Shown: positions 5,728 to 14,054 of the stretch, one piece after another
Layout: each line of letters opens with the position of its first letter
How positions within the stretch are numbered: the first letter of the stretch is position 1
DNA from: Planctomycetota bacterium
GTDB taxonomy: Bacteria > Planctomycetota > Planctomycetia > Pirellulales > Pirellulaceae
Assembly: GCA_026692885.1 (NCBI GenBank)
Contig: JAPLNJ010000291.1
Span: forward strand, 1 to 22,552
Reading direction: 5' to 3'
DNA: 22,552 nucleotides
The notes under the pieces: generated by a model
The model's input: the letters and a program-made list of their open reading frames with translations, nothing else
Told to the model about the DNA's origin: nothing
The model's database searches: none
Made by a program: the position numbers and the translations under genes

Positions 5728-8559
5728 CTAGACCTCGAATACCTTGAGTACTTCGTCGCCGTAGTGATTGATGACCTTCACGGCGATCTTGCCGGTTTCG
5801 GGGGCGTCGAAGGGGCGGCTAGTGGTCGAGTAAAGGGCGGACCAAGCGGCTTCGTCGATCTCGGCTCGTAAGGCGCGTTTCAATTTCTCGTAGGGTTCGT
5901 CGGCGCCGGTGAAGTAGGCATGGCGGACGAAGAAACTCTCGCCGTTGTAGTTGGTGTCGATGAACCAGCAGGCAATGTCGTCCGTGCTGCTGGAACGGAT
6001 CTCGCCGGTGGTTGGGTCGAAGATGTCCAGGCCCAACAGGTTCACGACGATGCGGCCATCCTTCTGCCGCTTGACCTCTACGTCCGGCTCGCCGAAGACC
6101 ATGAACAGGTTACCGGAGCCGGTCTTCTTTAAGAGCTCGCCCATCGTCAGGTCGGGATTCATCCGCGTGGGCAGCACCACCAGTTTGCCGTACCGCTTGG
6201 CCTCTTCGGACACGTGCGGGTCGAAGGCGAAGCCGCAGACGATCAGCAAGTCGAAGCCGACGCCGCGGACGGCTTCCTTCGCGGCCTCCTTGACCAACTG
6301 CGGGCCAACCGTGCCGTGTTCCGGGCCGATGCACACGGCCACTCGCTGCGAGGCCCCGTCGCTGTTGGTGTACGTGCCTTCGCCGTGAATCCACTGGCCG
6401 GCGAATGGTTGCAGCGAGTCGAACTGGAGTCGTTCCTTCTTGAATGTGTTCTGCACGCCAGCCGTGCGGAGGTTGTCCAGGATCATGTTGCCGAATTGGT
6501 CGGGGCCGTAGGCGGCGATCTTCAAGCCCAACTTTGGGTCGCCCACTTCAGCGCGGTGTTTCTTCTCTTCGACGCTGATCGTCCGATGCGGCGAGAGGCT
6601 TTCCACGGTGAAGGGACCGGTGACGCGGACGCGTTTGTGCTCTTCGTAGGGCTGGTCGTACAGCATTTCCGTGTCGGCCCGGCGGGCGATCGAGGCATCA
6701 ATTTCCTGCTGCCGTCCCTGACGAGACGCCCACCACTCCTTCAGCAGTTTCTTCGCGTCTGCGGCCCAGTCTTTTTCCGCTTCGCGGGGCACTTCCCATT
6801 CTTCCCACTTCTTCTTCAACAGCTTGTTGAGCTTCGCCCGAAGCGGCTCCAGTGTGGCCTGCCACTTGGCGTGGATGGTGTCGATTTCTTCGTTGTTGGC
6901 GATCGCTTTGAGCGTGACGTGGGGCACCCGCTTGTAGACGAACCCACGGCGGATATCGCCCTCGGTTTTCGGCAGTGGATGCGGTGGTAACTGGCCGGTC
7001 AACTCGGATTCCTTCTTGATGCCCTCCGGTGTGTCGGCTAGGTGGTAGTAGGGGAAACGTGCCGCCATCAGTCGCGTTCGGGCCAAGGTCAGCGCCACCC
7101 GACTGGTGTCGATTGTGATCCATCGCCTGCCCAACTGCTCAGCCACATAGGCTGTCGTGCCGCTGCCGCAGGTCGGGTCCAGCACCAAATCGCCGGGGTC
7201 GGTGGTCATCAGGAGACACCGCTCAACGACCTTGGTAGTGGTTTCAACCACATACTTCTTATCAGGTGCCCCGCCCACATCGGTCCAGAGGTTGTGGAGT
7301 GGATATGCGGGGAAGTCGTCGAAATATCGGACGTACCTGAGGGCTTTGTCCATCCCAAACACACGTTTCGCCGCAAGTATCCTTCGCATTCCGTCCTGAT
7401 TGGTTTTCCATCGACTCCGCTCATACGGGCGATATGTCTTCCCCTCAAATTCGACTGCGAACCAACAGGCTGCACCCTCACCTTTCTCACGACCCATACT
7501 CGCTGACGTAAAGTTGTCGGCGGAGTACATCCTCGCGCCAACCGGCAGTTTGTCTGGATGTACACGCTCGGCTTTTGTCAGGGTTCGGCGCGAACCGTCT
7601 GGCAGTTCCAGACCTGAGTAATTCATTGCGCCGGGCTTTCCTGCCTCTTTGGTCTGGTACAATGACCGATACTTTGTTGACGTTCGGTTCTTTCCGTACC
7701 ACACGATGTAGTCGCAGACCAAAGGTAGAAATACGTTCGTTGCGGTTGTGGTCTTCTGGACGGAAATAAGACCTATCCAGTTCTCCGTTCCGAAGACTTC
7801 GTCCAAGAGAGATCGCACAAGGTGTACGTTCTCGTCCCCGATTTGAACAAAGATCGACCCACTTTCACTCAACAGTTCCCTGGCGATGAGGAGCCTGTCG
7901 CGGAGGTAAGCGAGGTATGAGTGAATACCCAACTTCCACGTATCGCGGAACGCCAGGATTTGTTCGGGTTGCCGGGTGAGGTCTTCACTCTTTCCATCGG
8001 AGATATCGCGTTTGCGTGTGGAGACCTGCCAGTTGGAACCGAACTTGATGCCATAGGGCGGGTCCAGATAGATCATCTGCACCTTGCCCTTCAACGCCTC
8101 TTTCTCCGCCAAGGAAGTCATGACCAACAACGAGTTGCCAAGAATCAGCCGATTGGACCAGTTCCCTTCGTGGTGGTAGAAATCGACCCGCTTGTCAAAG
8201 TCGTCGGGAAGCCCGTTGAAGTCCGAGAACAGGCTCAGTTGCGCGTCGCCCTGCTTCTTCCCCAACTTGGCCAGCGTGGCGAGGAAATCCTCGATGATGG
8301 CCTGGGGATGAACCTTCTCCTGGATGTAGATCGGCACCGCGGGCACTTCCAGCGGCTGGCTGTCCTGCTCGTCCTTGCCCTTCCAGACCAATTGCGGGTC
8401 CAGGTCCGGGTTGCGCGGATAGCGGACGGTGTAAGGCTGTTGCTCTTCCTGCGCCACGAAGTCCCGCAGTTCCTCGGTTGGGATGTTCGTCCGCTTGTCC
8501 TTGTGGCGGACGGCGTCGATGCGCGTCGCGGATGGTTGTTTGACGTTCTTCTTGGCCAC
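5728..8559 (-). CDS. mod: Type III restriction-modification DNA methyltransferase (Mod)
   Basis: A 943-aa N6-adenine methyltransferase of the beta arrangement. DPPY (residues 166-169) is the catalytic motif IV and DPTCGSGTT (461-469) is the AdoMet-binding motif I; the long stretch between them probably holds target recognition. The region to about residue 900 is a family-specific C-terminal extension with a charged coiled coil (LEPLRAKLNKLLKKKWEEWE). The GTG at 8559 is chosen over the upstream ATG at 8646 because AGAGG lies about 8 nt before it, and the ATG would overlap the PIN-like gene. It methylates host DNA to protect it from the Res subunit. It is last in a four-gene operon, 11 nt after the PIN-like gene, whereas the usual order places mod first. 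Confidence 0.93.
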   Translation of the reverse strand: MAKKNVKQPSATRIDAVRHKDKRTNIPTEELRDFVAQEEQQPYTVRYPRNPDLDPQLVWKGKDEQDSQPLEVPAVPIYIQEKVHPQAIIEDFLATLAKLGKKQGDAQLSLFSDFNGLPDDFDKRVDFYHHEGNWSNRLILGNSLLVMTSLAEKEALKGKVQMIYLDPPYGIKFGSNWQVSTRKRDISDGKSEDLTRQPEQILAFRDTWKLGIHSYLAYLRDRLLIARELLSESGSIFVQIGDENVHLVRSLLDEVFGTENWIGLISVQKTTTATNVFLPLVCDYIVWYGKNRTSTKYRSLYQTKEAGKPGAMNYSGLELPDGSRRTLTKAERVHPDKLPVGARMYSADNFTSASMGREKGEGAACWFAVEFEGKTYRPYERSRWKTNQDGMRRILAAKRVFGMDKALRYVRYFDDFPAYPLHNLWTDVGGAPDKKYVVETTTKVVERCLLMTTDPGDLVLDPTCGSGTTAYVAEQLGRRWITIDTSRVALTLARTRLMAARFPYYHLADTPEGIKKESELTGQLPPHPLPKTEGDIRRGFVYKRVPHVTLKAIANNEEIDTIHAKWQATLEPLRAKLNKLLKKKWEEWEVPREAEKDWAADAKKLLKEWWASRQGRQQEIDASIARRADTEMLYDQPYEEHKRVRVTGPFTVESLSPHRTISVEEKKHRAEVGDPKLGLKIAAYGPDQFGNMILDNLRTAGVQNTFKKERLQFDSLQPFAGQWIHGEGTYTNSDGASQRVAVCIGPEHGTVGPQLVKEAAKEAVRGVGFDLLIVCGFAFDPHVSEEAKRYGKLVVLPTRMNPDLTMGELLKKTGSGNLFMVFGEPDVEVKRQKDGRIVVNLLGLDIFDPTTGEIRSSSTDDIACWFIDTNYNGESFFVRHAYFTGADEPYEKLKRALRAEIDEAAWSALYSTTSRPFDAPETGKIAVKVINHYGDEVLKVFEV

Positions 8560-8570
8560 GTGCAAAACCT

Positions 8571-9200
8571 CTATGGTTCGTAAAGGAAATCGGCACCCAC
8601 CGTGCGTTTCAGATTGCGGAGGTAGGAGTCCAAGGACGCCAGACACTTCTCTTGATCGCTGAAATTCACCTCGGAGAAGATGACCTGCATGGTTTTGTGG
8701 TCGGGAAACACGGAGAAGGCGCTAGCCGTGGCAACAGCGCCGTCCGCCATGACCAGCAACCGCAAAACAGTCTCCAGGCAGATTACGCGGCCCGCGATGC
8801 AGTCGCGAATGTCGTGCAACTCCGGGGCGCCGGCAATCGTCAGCATGGCTCGCTTGTCACCCGACGCCAGCAAGTACGTCGGCTGCTCGACCAGCAAAGC
8901 ATAAAGCAGCGCCTCGCCGCCGTCGATTTCCCGGAAGTCGATCAGCCGCTGGTGCAACTGGTCGGCCGGGCGATCCGTGACGGCGGGGACCGTCTTGCAC
9001 GCGGCCAGGGCACGGTCGCGAGTCTGCGGCTGACAGAGTTGCAGGAACTTGCGGCTCCGGCGGAGCATGTGCGGCAATGGGTCCAGACGCAACGCCATGC
9101 CACGACCGAATCCCACGAGCGTCAACACCCGATCCAACAGGCCAGCGCCGCTAAGCAACACGAACACATCGCTGTCGATCATCAGCCTCGCCGCAGCCAT
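8571..9200 (-). CDS. PIN-like domain protein in the type III RM operon
   Basis: A 209-aa protein starting at the ATG at 9200, 13 nt after the ImmA stop. It shows PIN-fold signatures: an early acidic pair in LMIDSDVFVLL (D9, D11), a central IDFREIDGGEALLYALL (E91, E96), and a late LLASGDKRAM (D115). This Asp/Glu/Asp layout binds metal in PIN ribonucleases such as VapC-type toxins. It is longer than a typical 130-aa VapC; residues after about 130 are unassigned. Between an ImmA-type protease and a methyltransferase it could be a toxin or effector. A structural or regulatory role for a catalytically dead PIN fold cannot be excluded. The PIN call rests on motif spacing only. Confidence 0.7.
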   Translation of the reverse strand: MAAARLMIDSDVFVLLSGAGLLDRVLTLVGFGRGMALRLDPLPHMLRRSRKFLQLCQPQTRDRALAACKTVPAVTDRPADQLHQRLIDFREIDGGEALLYALLVEQPTYLLASGDKRAMLTIAGAPELHDIRDCIAGRVICLETVLRLLVMADGAVATASAFSVFPDHKTMQVIFSEVNFSDQEKCLASLDSYLRNLKRTVGADFLYEP

Positions 9201-9213
9201 CTCTGCCCCCCCG

Positions 9214-10209
9214 TCAGACTGCCGAAAGCAGCGACAAGAACCGCTCCGTCGATTCGGGAAGATCATCGCGACAGAGTCGGCTCTTCAAGGCAGCGCCGAT
9301 CTTGGCCTTGGCTCCGTGGTCCAAGCCCAGCAGCTTAAGTGCATTCTGAGCGACGGCGATACGTTGGGCGTTACGGCCGTAGATTAACGCTACGGTGCCG
9401 GGATCGATGTTCTTGTCCGCTGCGATCCGCTTGGCCCAGGCAACCAACTTATCCGCCGTCAGACCGTAGATTGGCGTTGTGCGAATCGACGGATGGCCGG
9501 TCAACGCGGCGCAAGCGAACTCGTCCGCCGCCGTCTCTTCCGCGTCCTTGTCAAGCTGGTCGATGTCGCTGTCGGCCAGGGGCGGCTTGCCTTCGGCCAC
9601 ATGGCCCAACAGAATGTGAGCCAACTCGTGGGCCAAGTGGAAGGCGATCCAGGGCGGACTGTCGCGCCGGCACGCCAAGACGATGATGGGGGTCCGCCCG
9701 TGGAACAGGGCGAGACCACTGAACTTCTTGCTGGCCTTGGGCAGTTCCTCCAAGTGCAATACGGCGATGCCGTGGCTCCAGGCGAATTCGAGCAAGCCCT
9801 CCAAATCGACGGAGTATCTGTCGGCCAGAACGCGTTGTCGCAACTCCTGTACCGACACGACCCCACTAAACGGCGGTAGTCCCGGCAATGCCGTCAGGAT
9901 CGCCTTGGCTGTTTGCTCGGCCAGCAGGATCGCCGGTCGGACTTCGTGGGCCTTGGTCCCCTTGTTACGTTTCAGACGCACATTGTTCAGCGCAGGAAGT
10001 GTCAGTGACCGTTCCGCGGATCGAAGTTGATCGATGGGGAAACCCAGCATCCGAGACACGGCGGCCTCCGCCATCGCCCGGTTCGCCGGCTTCTCGGCTA
10101 GTTCATCCTCCCACCACTCGGGCAGAATGCGATATCGGACGAAGCTGGCGTCAAAGCCAACGTCCCGCAGTCGTTCGTAGAGGTCTTTCATCGGCTTGGC
10201 GTAGGTCAT
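9214..10209 (-). CDS. ImmA/IrrE-family metallopeptidase with XRE-antitoxin-like N-terminus
   Basis: A 331-aa protein with a strong ribosome site (GGAGGAG, 6 nt) before the ATG at 10209. The zinc-binding HExxH is HELAH at residues 194-198 (IAFHLAHELAHILLGH), followed by an acidic helix EETAADEFACAAL that should supply the third ligand. The N-terminal 90 residues (FVRYRILPEWWEDELAEKPA, then RAMAEAAVSRMLGFPIDQLR) match the leader found in ImmA-type proteins of toxin-antitoxin and phage-repressor systems. ImmA/IrrE proteases cleave repressors or antitoxins after stress. It sits 23 nt after res and 13 nt before the PIN-like gene, so it may control that protein. The substrate is unknown. Confidence 0.9.
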   Translation of the reverse strand: MTYAKPMKDLYERLRDVGFDASFVRYRILPEWWEDELAEKPANRAMAEAAVSRMLGFPIDQLRSAERSLTLPALNNVRLKRNKGTKAHEVRPAILLAEQTAKAILTALPGLPPFSGVVSVQELRQRVLADRYSVDLEGLLEFAWSHGIAVLHLEELPKASKKFSGLALFHGRTPIIVLACRRDSPPWIAFHLAHELAHILLGHVAEGKPPLADSDIDQLDKDAEETAADEFACAALTGHPSIRTTPIYGLTADKLVAWAKRIAADKNIDPGTVALIYGRNAQRIAVAQNALKLLGLDHGAKAKIGAALKSRLCRDDLPESTERFLSLLSAV

Positions 10210-10232
10210 CCGCTTCTCCTCCGGGCACGGAA

Positions 10233-13200
10233 TTATGCCCCCGCGGCGATGCAGGCGTCGAGACTGCTGCGGATCGTCGCTTGGGCGTTCCACGGGTCGC
10301 GAATCTCGATGAACGCCCAGCGGCCCCAGGTGCCGGCATTGTTGACGGCCGGCACCCACAGTGTTTGGACCGTGGAAACCTTGGCCTCCTTGTCCTTGTC
10401 CTTCGCACCAGTGACTTCGATGATCAAGTTCAACGGGTTCTCACGGCCGTGGCCGTCGTTGATCCGGGCAATGAAGTCGGGCAAGTAGTTCCGCTGGCTG
10501 CCGCCGGTCGTGTAAGGAATCAGGAAGCTGAGCCCGTAGTTCTTAACGTAGCAGAGAACCTCGTCCATGTCTTCCAGGGTCTGGGCCATTTTCTGTTCCC
10601 AGGACTTCGTGTCGCCCACCACATGGGAGACATGGGACTTGTCGGCCTTGGTCTTGTAGGTGTCCCGGATGGTGTCGAAGTCCACGTGGCGGGTGGAACC
10701 GACGGTGTCGTAGGGCTTGGGAATCGGCAGCAGTTGTTTCTCGCCCTCCGTCGAAGCCACGATTGCCCGGTAGATACGGTCGGCTGCATCGTGGGCGTTC
10801 CCCACCAGGAGCAACAGTTGCGGGAAGGTGTTGTCTTGGCAGACGACGCATTCGGCCATCCATCGTCGGCTGATGCTGAGCAGGTCCGGAAACAGCCAAG
10901 GCTTGAGGTTCTGCTGCTCGTCGCGGAAGTAGTGTTCCAGAAGCCGCTTGGCCAACAGGAACGTGACCTCCTGCGGGCGCCGAGATTTCAGTTCGTCCAG
11001 GGTGAGGATGCTGGACTCGCCGACAATTGGCGCGATCTCGACTTTGGTTGGCACTTGCGCCGTGGACAGGACGAAGTTCGCGTCTTCCGTGAACTGTGCC
11101 GTCAGCCGCTCGGCCGGCAGTTGGTAACGGTAACCGTCGATTCTGGGGAAAGTGATCTCGCTTGCGGCCCGCTCCTCCAACGCGCGAACGCGGGTCACAA
11201 CCGGCCCGGGACCGGGGCCGATTCGAGGGCCTTGCGAGTGAATGAAGGAGAACGGCACGCCGTAGACGTCGGCATACTCGACAGGGAAGGCTTCGATCTC
11301 AAGCGTCTCGCCGTTGGGCAGCGTCACGGTCTGGAGCACGGCTTGGTAGCTCATGCGCCGTAAACCGCGGCCCACCACCTGTTCACAGAGCAGTTGTGTG
11401 CCAAACGCCCGAACGCCAAGGATGTGCGTCACGGTGTTGGCGTCCCAGCCTTCCGTCAACATGGAAACCGAAACGACGCACTTGATGTTTTCGCCGAGCT
11501 TGCCACGCTTGCCGACGGTGTTGAGGACCTCGCGAAGCAAGTCTTCGTCCGTCAGCTTCTCCGGGTCGATGCCGGGGAATCGTCGGCGATATTCGGCCTT
11601 GAATTCATCGATTTCGCGGCTGGCGATCTTCTTGAAGTCATCGCTCATGGACTCGCCCGATTCCAACTGCTCGGAATCGACGAGGATCGTATTCGGACGG
11701 TCGGTGAAGCGGCCACCGACGACGTTGCTAAGGACTTTCAGCTTGCCGGGTACGGCGACAGTGGAACCGTCAGGCAACGGCTTTTCCCAGCCGGCGACGT
11801 AGTCGAAGACCAGCTTTGAAACGCTGGTGTTGTTGCAGACCACGATAAACACCGGCGGCGTGAGCCCGGAGCCTCGGACCTCTTCGTTCTGTCGCCATTG
11901 TTCGTAACTCTTGGCGTAGTTGGCGTACAGGCTTTGCAGCGCGGCTTCCAACGTCGGCGGTAGTGTCGGCTCGCCGGAAACAGCTTCTGTCCGACGCCCT
12001 TTCTTGGGCAGATCGTCGCGAATGCGATCCCACAGATCCCGGTATGTCGGCTGTTCGCCGGTCATCGCGTTGTCGGACACGGGAACTCGCGGCACTTTGA
12101 CGATGCCGCTTTCAATGGCGTCGATCAGCGAAAAATCGGAGACCACCCAGGGAAACAACTTGCCTTCGCGGCCATACCCGGACCCGCGGAGGAAAAAGGG
12201 CGTGGCGGACAGGTCGTAGACGGTCTTGATGCCGCACTTCCGCTGGATGGCTTCCAGGCCGCTGATCCAGACCCGGGCAGCTTCGTCGCGTTTCTCGGCT
12301 TCTTTGCGGTCATCACCCGTGAGTTTCTCTTCGTCGTTGCCGACCCACCGACGATAGCAGTGGTGGGCCTCATCATTGATGGCGATGATGTTGTGCTTGG
12401 TGCCCAGCGCGCGGCAGACCCGGCGGACCATTTCGCCCTCGGACTCGGTGAAGGCGGATTCGCCGCCTTGGCGCAGGATCTCCTTGGTCAGCGCGGCCGC
12501 CTTGACCTTTTCGCGGCGCAGGAAGCCGTGGTAGTTGGTGATGAGGATCTTGGCCTGCCCCATCTTGTCCAGCAGGTCGGGGGGCACAATGTCCATGGCC
12601 CGATAGTAGTTGCCGGGGTCGCTGGGCAACAACACGCGCAGGCGATCGCGGATCGTGATGCCGGGAGTGACCAACAGAAAGGTGTCGGTGAAGCGGGCGT
12701 CCTTGGAGTTGGCCAGCTTGTTCAGGACATGCCAAGCGATCAACATTGCCATGACCACGGTCTTGCCGCTGCCGGTAGCCATTTTGCAGGCGATCCGCAG
12801 CAGCCCCGGGTTAGCGTCCTCGTTGTGCTCTCGCAGGAAATTCTCGATCCAGGTCTGACCGCGTTTCTTGGCGACCTCGACGATGTAGATCAGCGTTTCG
12901 AGAGCTTCGATCTGGCAGAAGAAGAGCCGGCGGGCCCGGTCGGGATGCTGCCAGTACTCCAGCAGCCGGGCAGTCTGCCGCGTGACTTCGTGGGTGTAGC
13001 CGGACTCTCGCCAGATCTTGACCAGTCGTCGAATTTCGTTGATCGTCTTGTTCTCTTCGATGCGGTCTGCGGTCCACTCCTCGAAAACCAATTGCTTGTG
13101 TTTCGCTTGTTTTCGTGGTTTGGCAATGGGGATGAAGAACTGGCTGCCACGCCGGCCCTGGACGAGCTCGTCCGTGATGCCGTCCTCGCCGAAGCGATAG

Positions 13201-13262
13201 TGCCGCTTCGGCTCTTCAAAGGGTGAGTTGACGACGGGATTCTCGATGACGACCTGACGCAT
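10233..13262 (-). CDS. res: Type III restriction endonuclease subunit (Res), DEAH helicase-nuclease
   Basis: A 1009-aa SF2 translocase-nuclease. Visible motifs are Walker A MATGSGKT (161-168), DEAH (297-300), SATPF (352-356, motif III), TEGWDANTVTHILGVRAFGT (motif V region) and VVGRGLRRM (motif VI). The C-terminus has a PD-(D/E)xK nuclease core: PDF at 928, then IIEVTGAK with E949 and K954. Type III Res cleaves DNA after ATP-dependent sliding between inversely oriented unmethylated sites, in complex with Mod. I start at the ATG at 13262 (MRQVVIENPV), with GGTGG about 8 nt upstream; the extension to 13379 is Trp/Cys-rich and unconvincing. It is the first gene of the operon, reversed from the usual mod-res order. 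Confidence 0.94.
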   Translation of the reverse strand: MRQVVIENPVVNSPFEEPKRHYRFGEDGITDELVQGRRGSQFFIPIAKPRKQAKHKQLVFEEWTADRIEENKTINEIRRLVKIWRESGYTHEVTRQTARLLEYWQHPDRARRLFFCQIEALETLIYIVEVAKKRGQTWIENFLREHNEDANPGLLRIACKMATGSGKTVVMAMLIAWHVLNKLANSKDARFTDTFLLVTPGITIRDRLRVLLPSDPGNYYRAMDIVPPDLLDKMGQAKILITNYHGFLRREKVKAAALTKEILRQGGESAFTESEGEMVRRVCRALGTKHNIIAINDEAHHCYRRWVGNDEEKLTGDDRKEAEKRDEAARVWISGLEAIQRKCGIKTVYDLSATPFFLRGSGYGREGKLFPWVVSDFSLIDAIESGIVKVPRVPVSDNAMTGEQPTYRDLWDRIRDDLPKKGRRTEAVSGEPTLPPTLEAALQSLYANYAKSYEQWRQNEEVRGSGLTPPVFIVVCNNTSVSKLVFDYVAGWEKPLPDGSTVAVPGKLKVLSNVVGGRFTDRPNTILVDSEQLESGESMSDDFKKIASREIDEFKAEYRRRFPGIDPEKLTDEDLLREVLNTVGKRGKLGENIKCVVSVSMLTEGWDANTVTHILGVRAFGTQLLCEQVVGRGLRRMSYQAVLQTVTLPNGETLEIEAFPVEYADVYGVPFSFIHSQGPRIGPGPGPVVTRVRALEERAASEITFPRIDGYRYQLPAERLTAQFTEDANFVLSTAQVPTKVEIAPIVGESSILTLDELKSRRPQEVTFLLAKRLLEHYFRDEQQNLKPWLFPDLLSISRRWMAECVVCQDNTFPQLLLLVGNAHDAADRIYRAIVASTEGEKQLLPIPKPYDTVGSTRHVDFDTIRDTYKTKADKSHVSHVVGDTKSWEQKMAQTLEDMDEVLCYVKNYGLSFLIPYTTGGSQRNYLPDFIARINDGHGRENPLNLIIEVTGAKDKDKEAKVSTVQTLWVPAVNNAGTWGRWAFIEIRDPWNAQATIRSSLDACIAAGA

Positions 13263-13515
13263 TCGCAAACCCACCTTTCCGCTGGGCTGGTCTGCGGGGC
13301 ACCAGTCGAAAGGCAGGGAAGGACGGACACCCCACAGCCAGATTTCAACCCAGCACGTGGCCACGCACGGGACACCCAAGGCCGTAAGCTAGCCGCACCG
13401 GGGGTGCCGGTCAACAGCCCGTAGCGAATAAGCGAAGCCCCAGTACCCGGTTTCTGGAGCATCGCTGCACTCTGCCCCAGCCTGGCCCACGCAAGATTGG
13501 GCAGACGTGTGGCTA

Positions 13516-13611
13516 GGGGTCGGGTGTACGAATTTCAGTTCTTGCGGCGAGTAGCTGTTTCTTGGCCACGGACTTGGGGCCGCAAAAACTGAAATTCGTA
13601 CACCCGACCCC
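13516..13611. repeat. 96-bp palindromic element, copy A (32-32-32 layout)
   Basis: Inverted repeat with a 32-nt arm (13516-13547, starting GGGGTCGGGTGTACG), a 32-nt spacer and a 32-nt arm (13580-13611). The arms pair with one mismatch. It has the same size and layout as the elements at 17226 and 21705. The GTAC near the arm base and paired-arm design resemble REP/REPIN elements moved by RAYT transposases. Confidence 0.85.
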
Positions 13612-13694
13612 CTGTCTTCGCGCGGCACAAGAACGGGATAAACTCCAGGCAGCTTCCCACCGCGATTTTGCGCAGCCCCAGCCCCCCTGACCCC

Positions 13695-13870
13695 TGCTGG
13701 GCGTTGATCGTAACGTTGCGCATCGTAAACGCGAAGCGTCAGCGAGGATGAGCGGCGTTTTCCTCGCTGACGCGTCGGGTTACGATGATCCGCTGCTAGC
13801 GTTTTGCGTCACCTTACGATCAAGGCCCCCCCTGCTGCTAGCGTTTTGCGCAACATTCCGATCAAGGCCT
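13695..13870. repeat. Complex of inverted and tandem repeats
   Basis: An inner 13-bp hairpin (GCGTCAGCGAGGA and TCCTCGCTGACGC, around 13737-13772) is flanked by weaker complementary CGTAA/TTACG segments. To the right are two tandem units of about 36 nt (GCTGCTAGCGTTTTGCG... to CGATCAAGGCC) at 13792 and 13834, period 42. A related sequence occurs inverted on the left side (GTTGATCGTAACGTTGCGC at about 13699). Part of the hairpin arm recurs near 21671-21692 (TTCCTCGCTCACGCTTCGGG). Confidence 0.7.
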
Positions 13871-14054
13871 GCTGCACAGTGACCCAGCTTTCTTTGCGGC
13901 ATCGGAAACCAGCTCTCACCCTTCCTCTTATCATTCTGCCCCCATCATTTTGCCAGTCGAACCTCCTGAGGCCCGCTTGTGAAGCAGATGCGGGATTGCC
14001 AAAATAGTGCCCGGCTCGAAAGCCTGACCTACAGGACTCCAAGGAGAAGAAACA

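Larger units (their letters stand above)
13263..14054. other. 792-bp intergenic stretch without a credible gene
   Basis: It separates the leftward restriction operon from the rightward SHD1-PQQ gene, so both promoters should lie here; I see no confident -35/-10 pair. It holds the 96-bp palindrome copy A and the repeat complex at 13695-13870. Short frames in it overlap these repeats and show no protein-like composition. Confidence 0.6.

Noticed and set aside
9888..11363. 491-codon plus-strand frame
   Set aside because: It is antisense to the immA start and the res C-terminus, which have clear motifs; its composition is typical of a GC-rich shadow frame.
12360..13226. 288-codon plus-strand frame
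   Set aside because: Antisense to the Res helicase core with its Walker A and DEAH motifs; no domain of its own.
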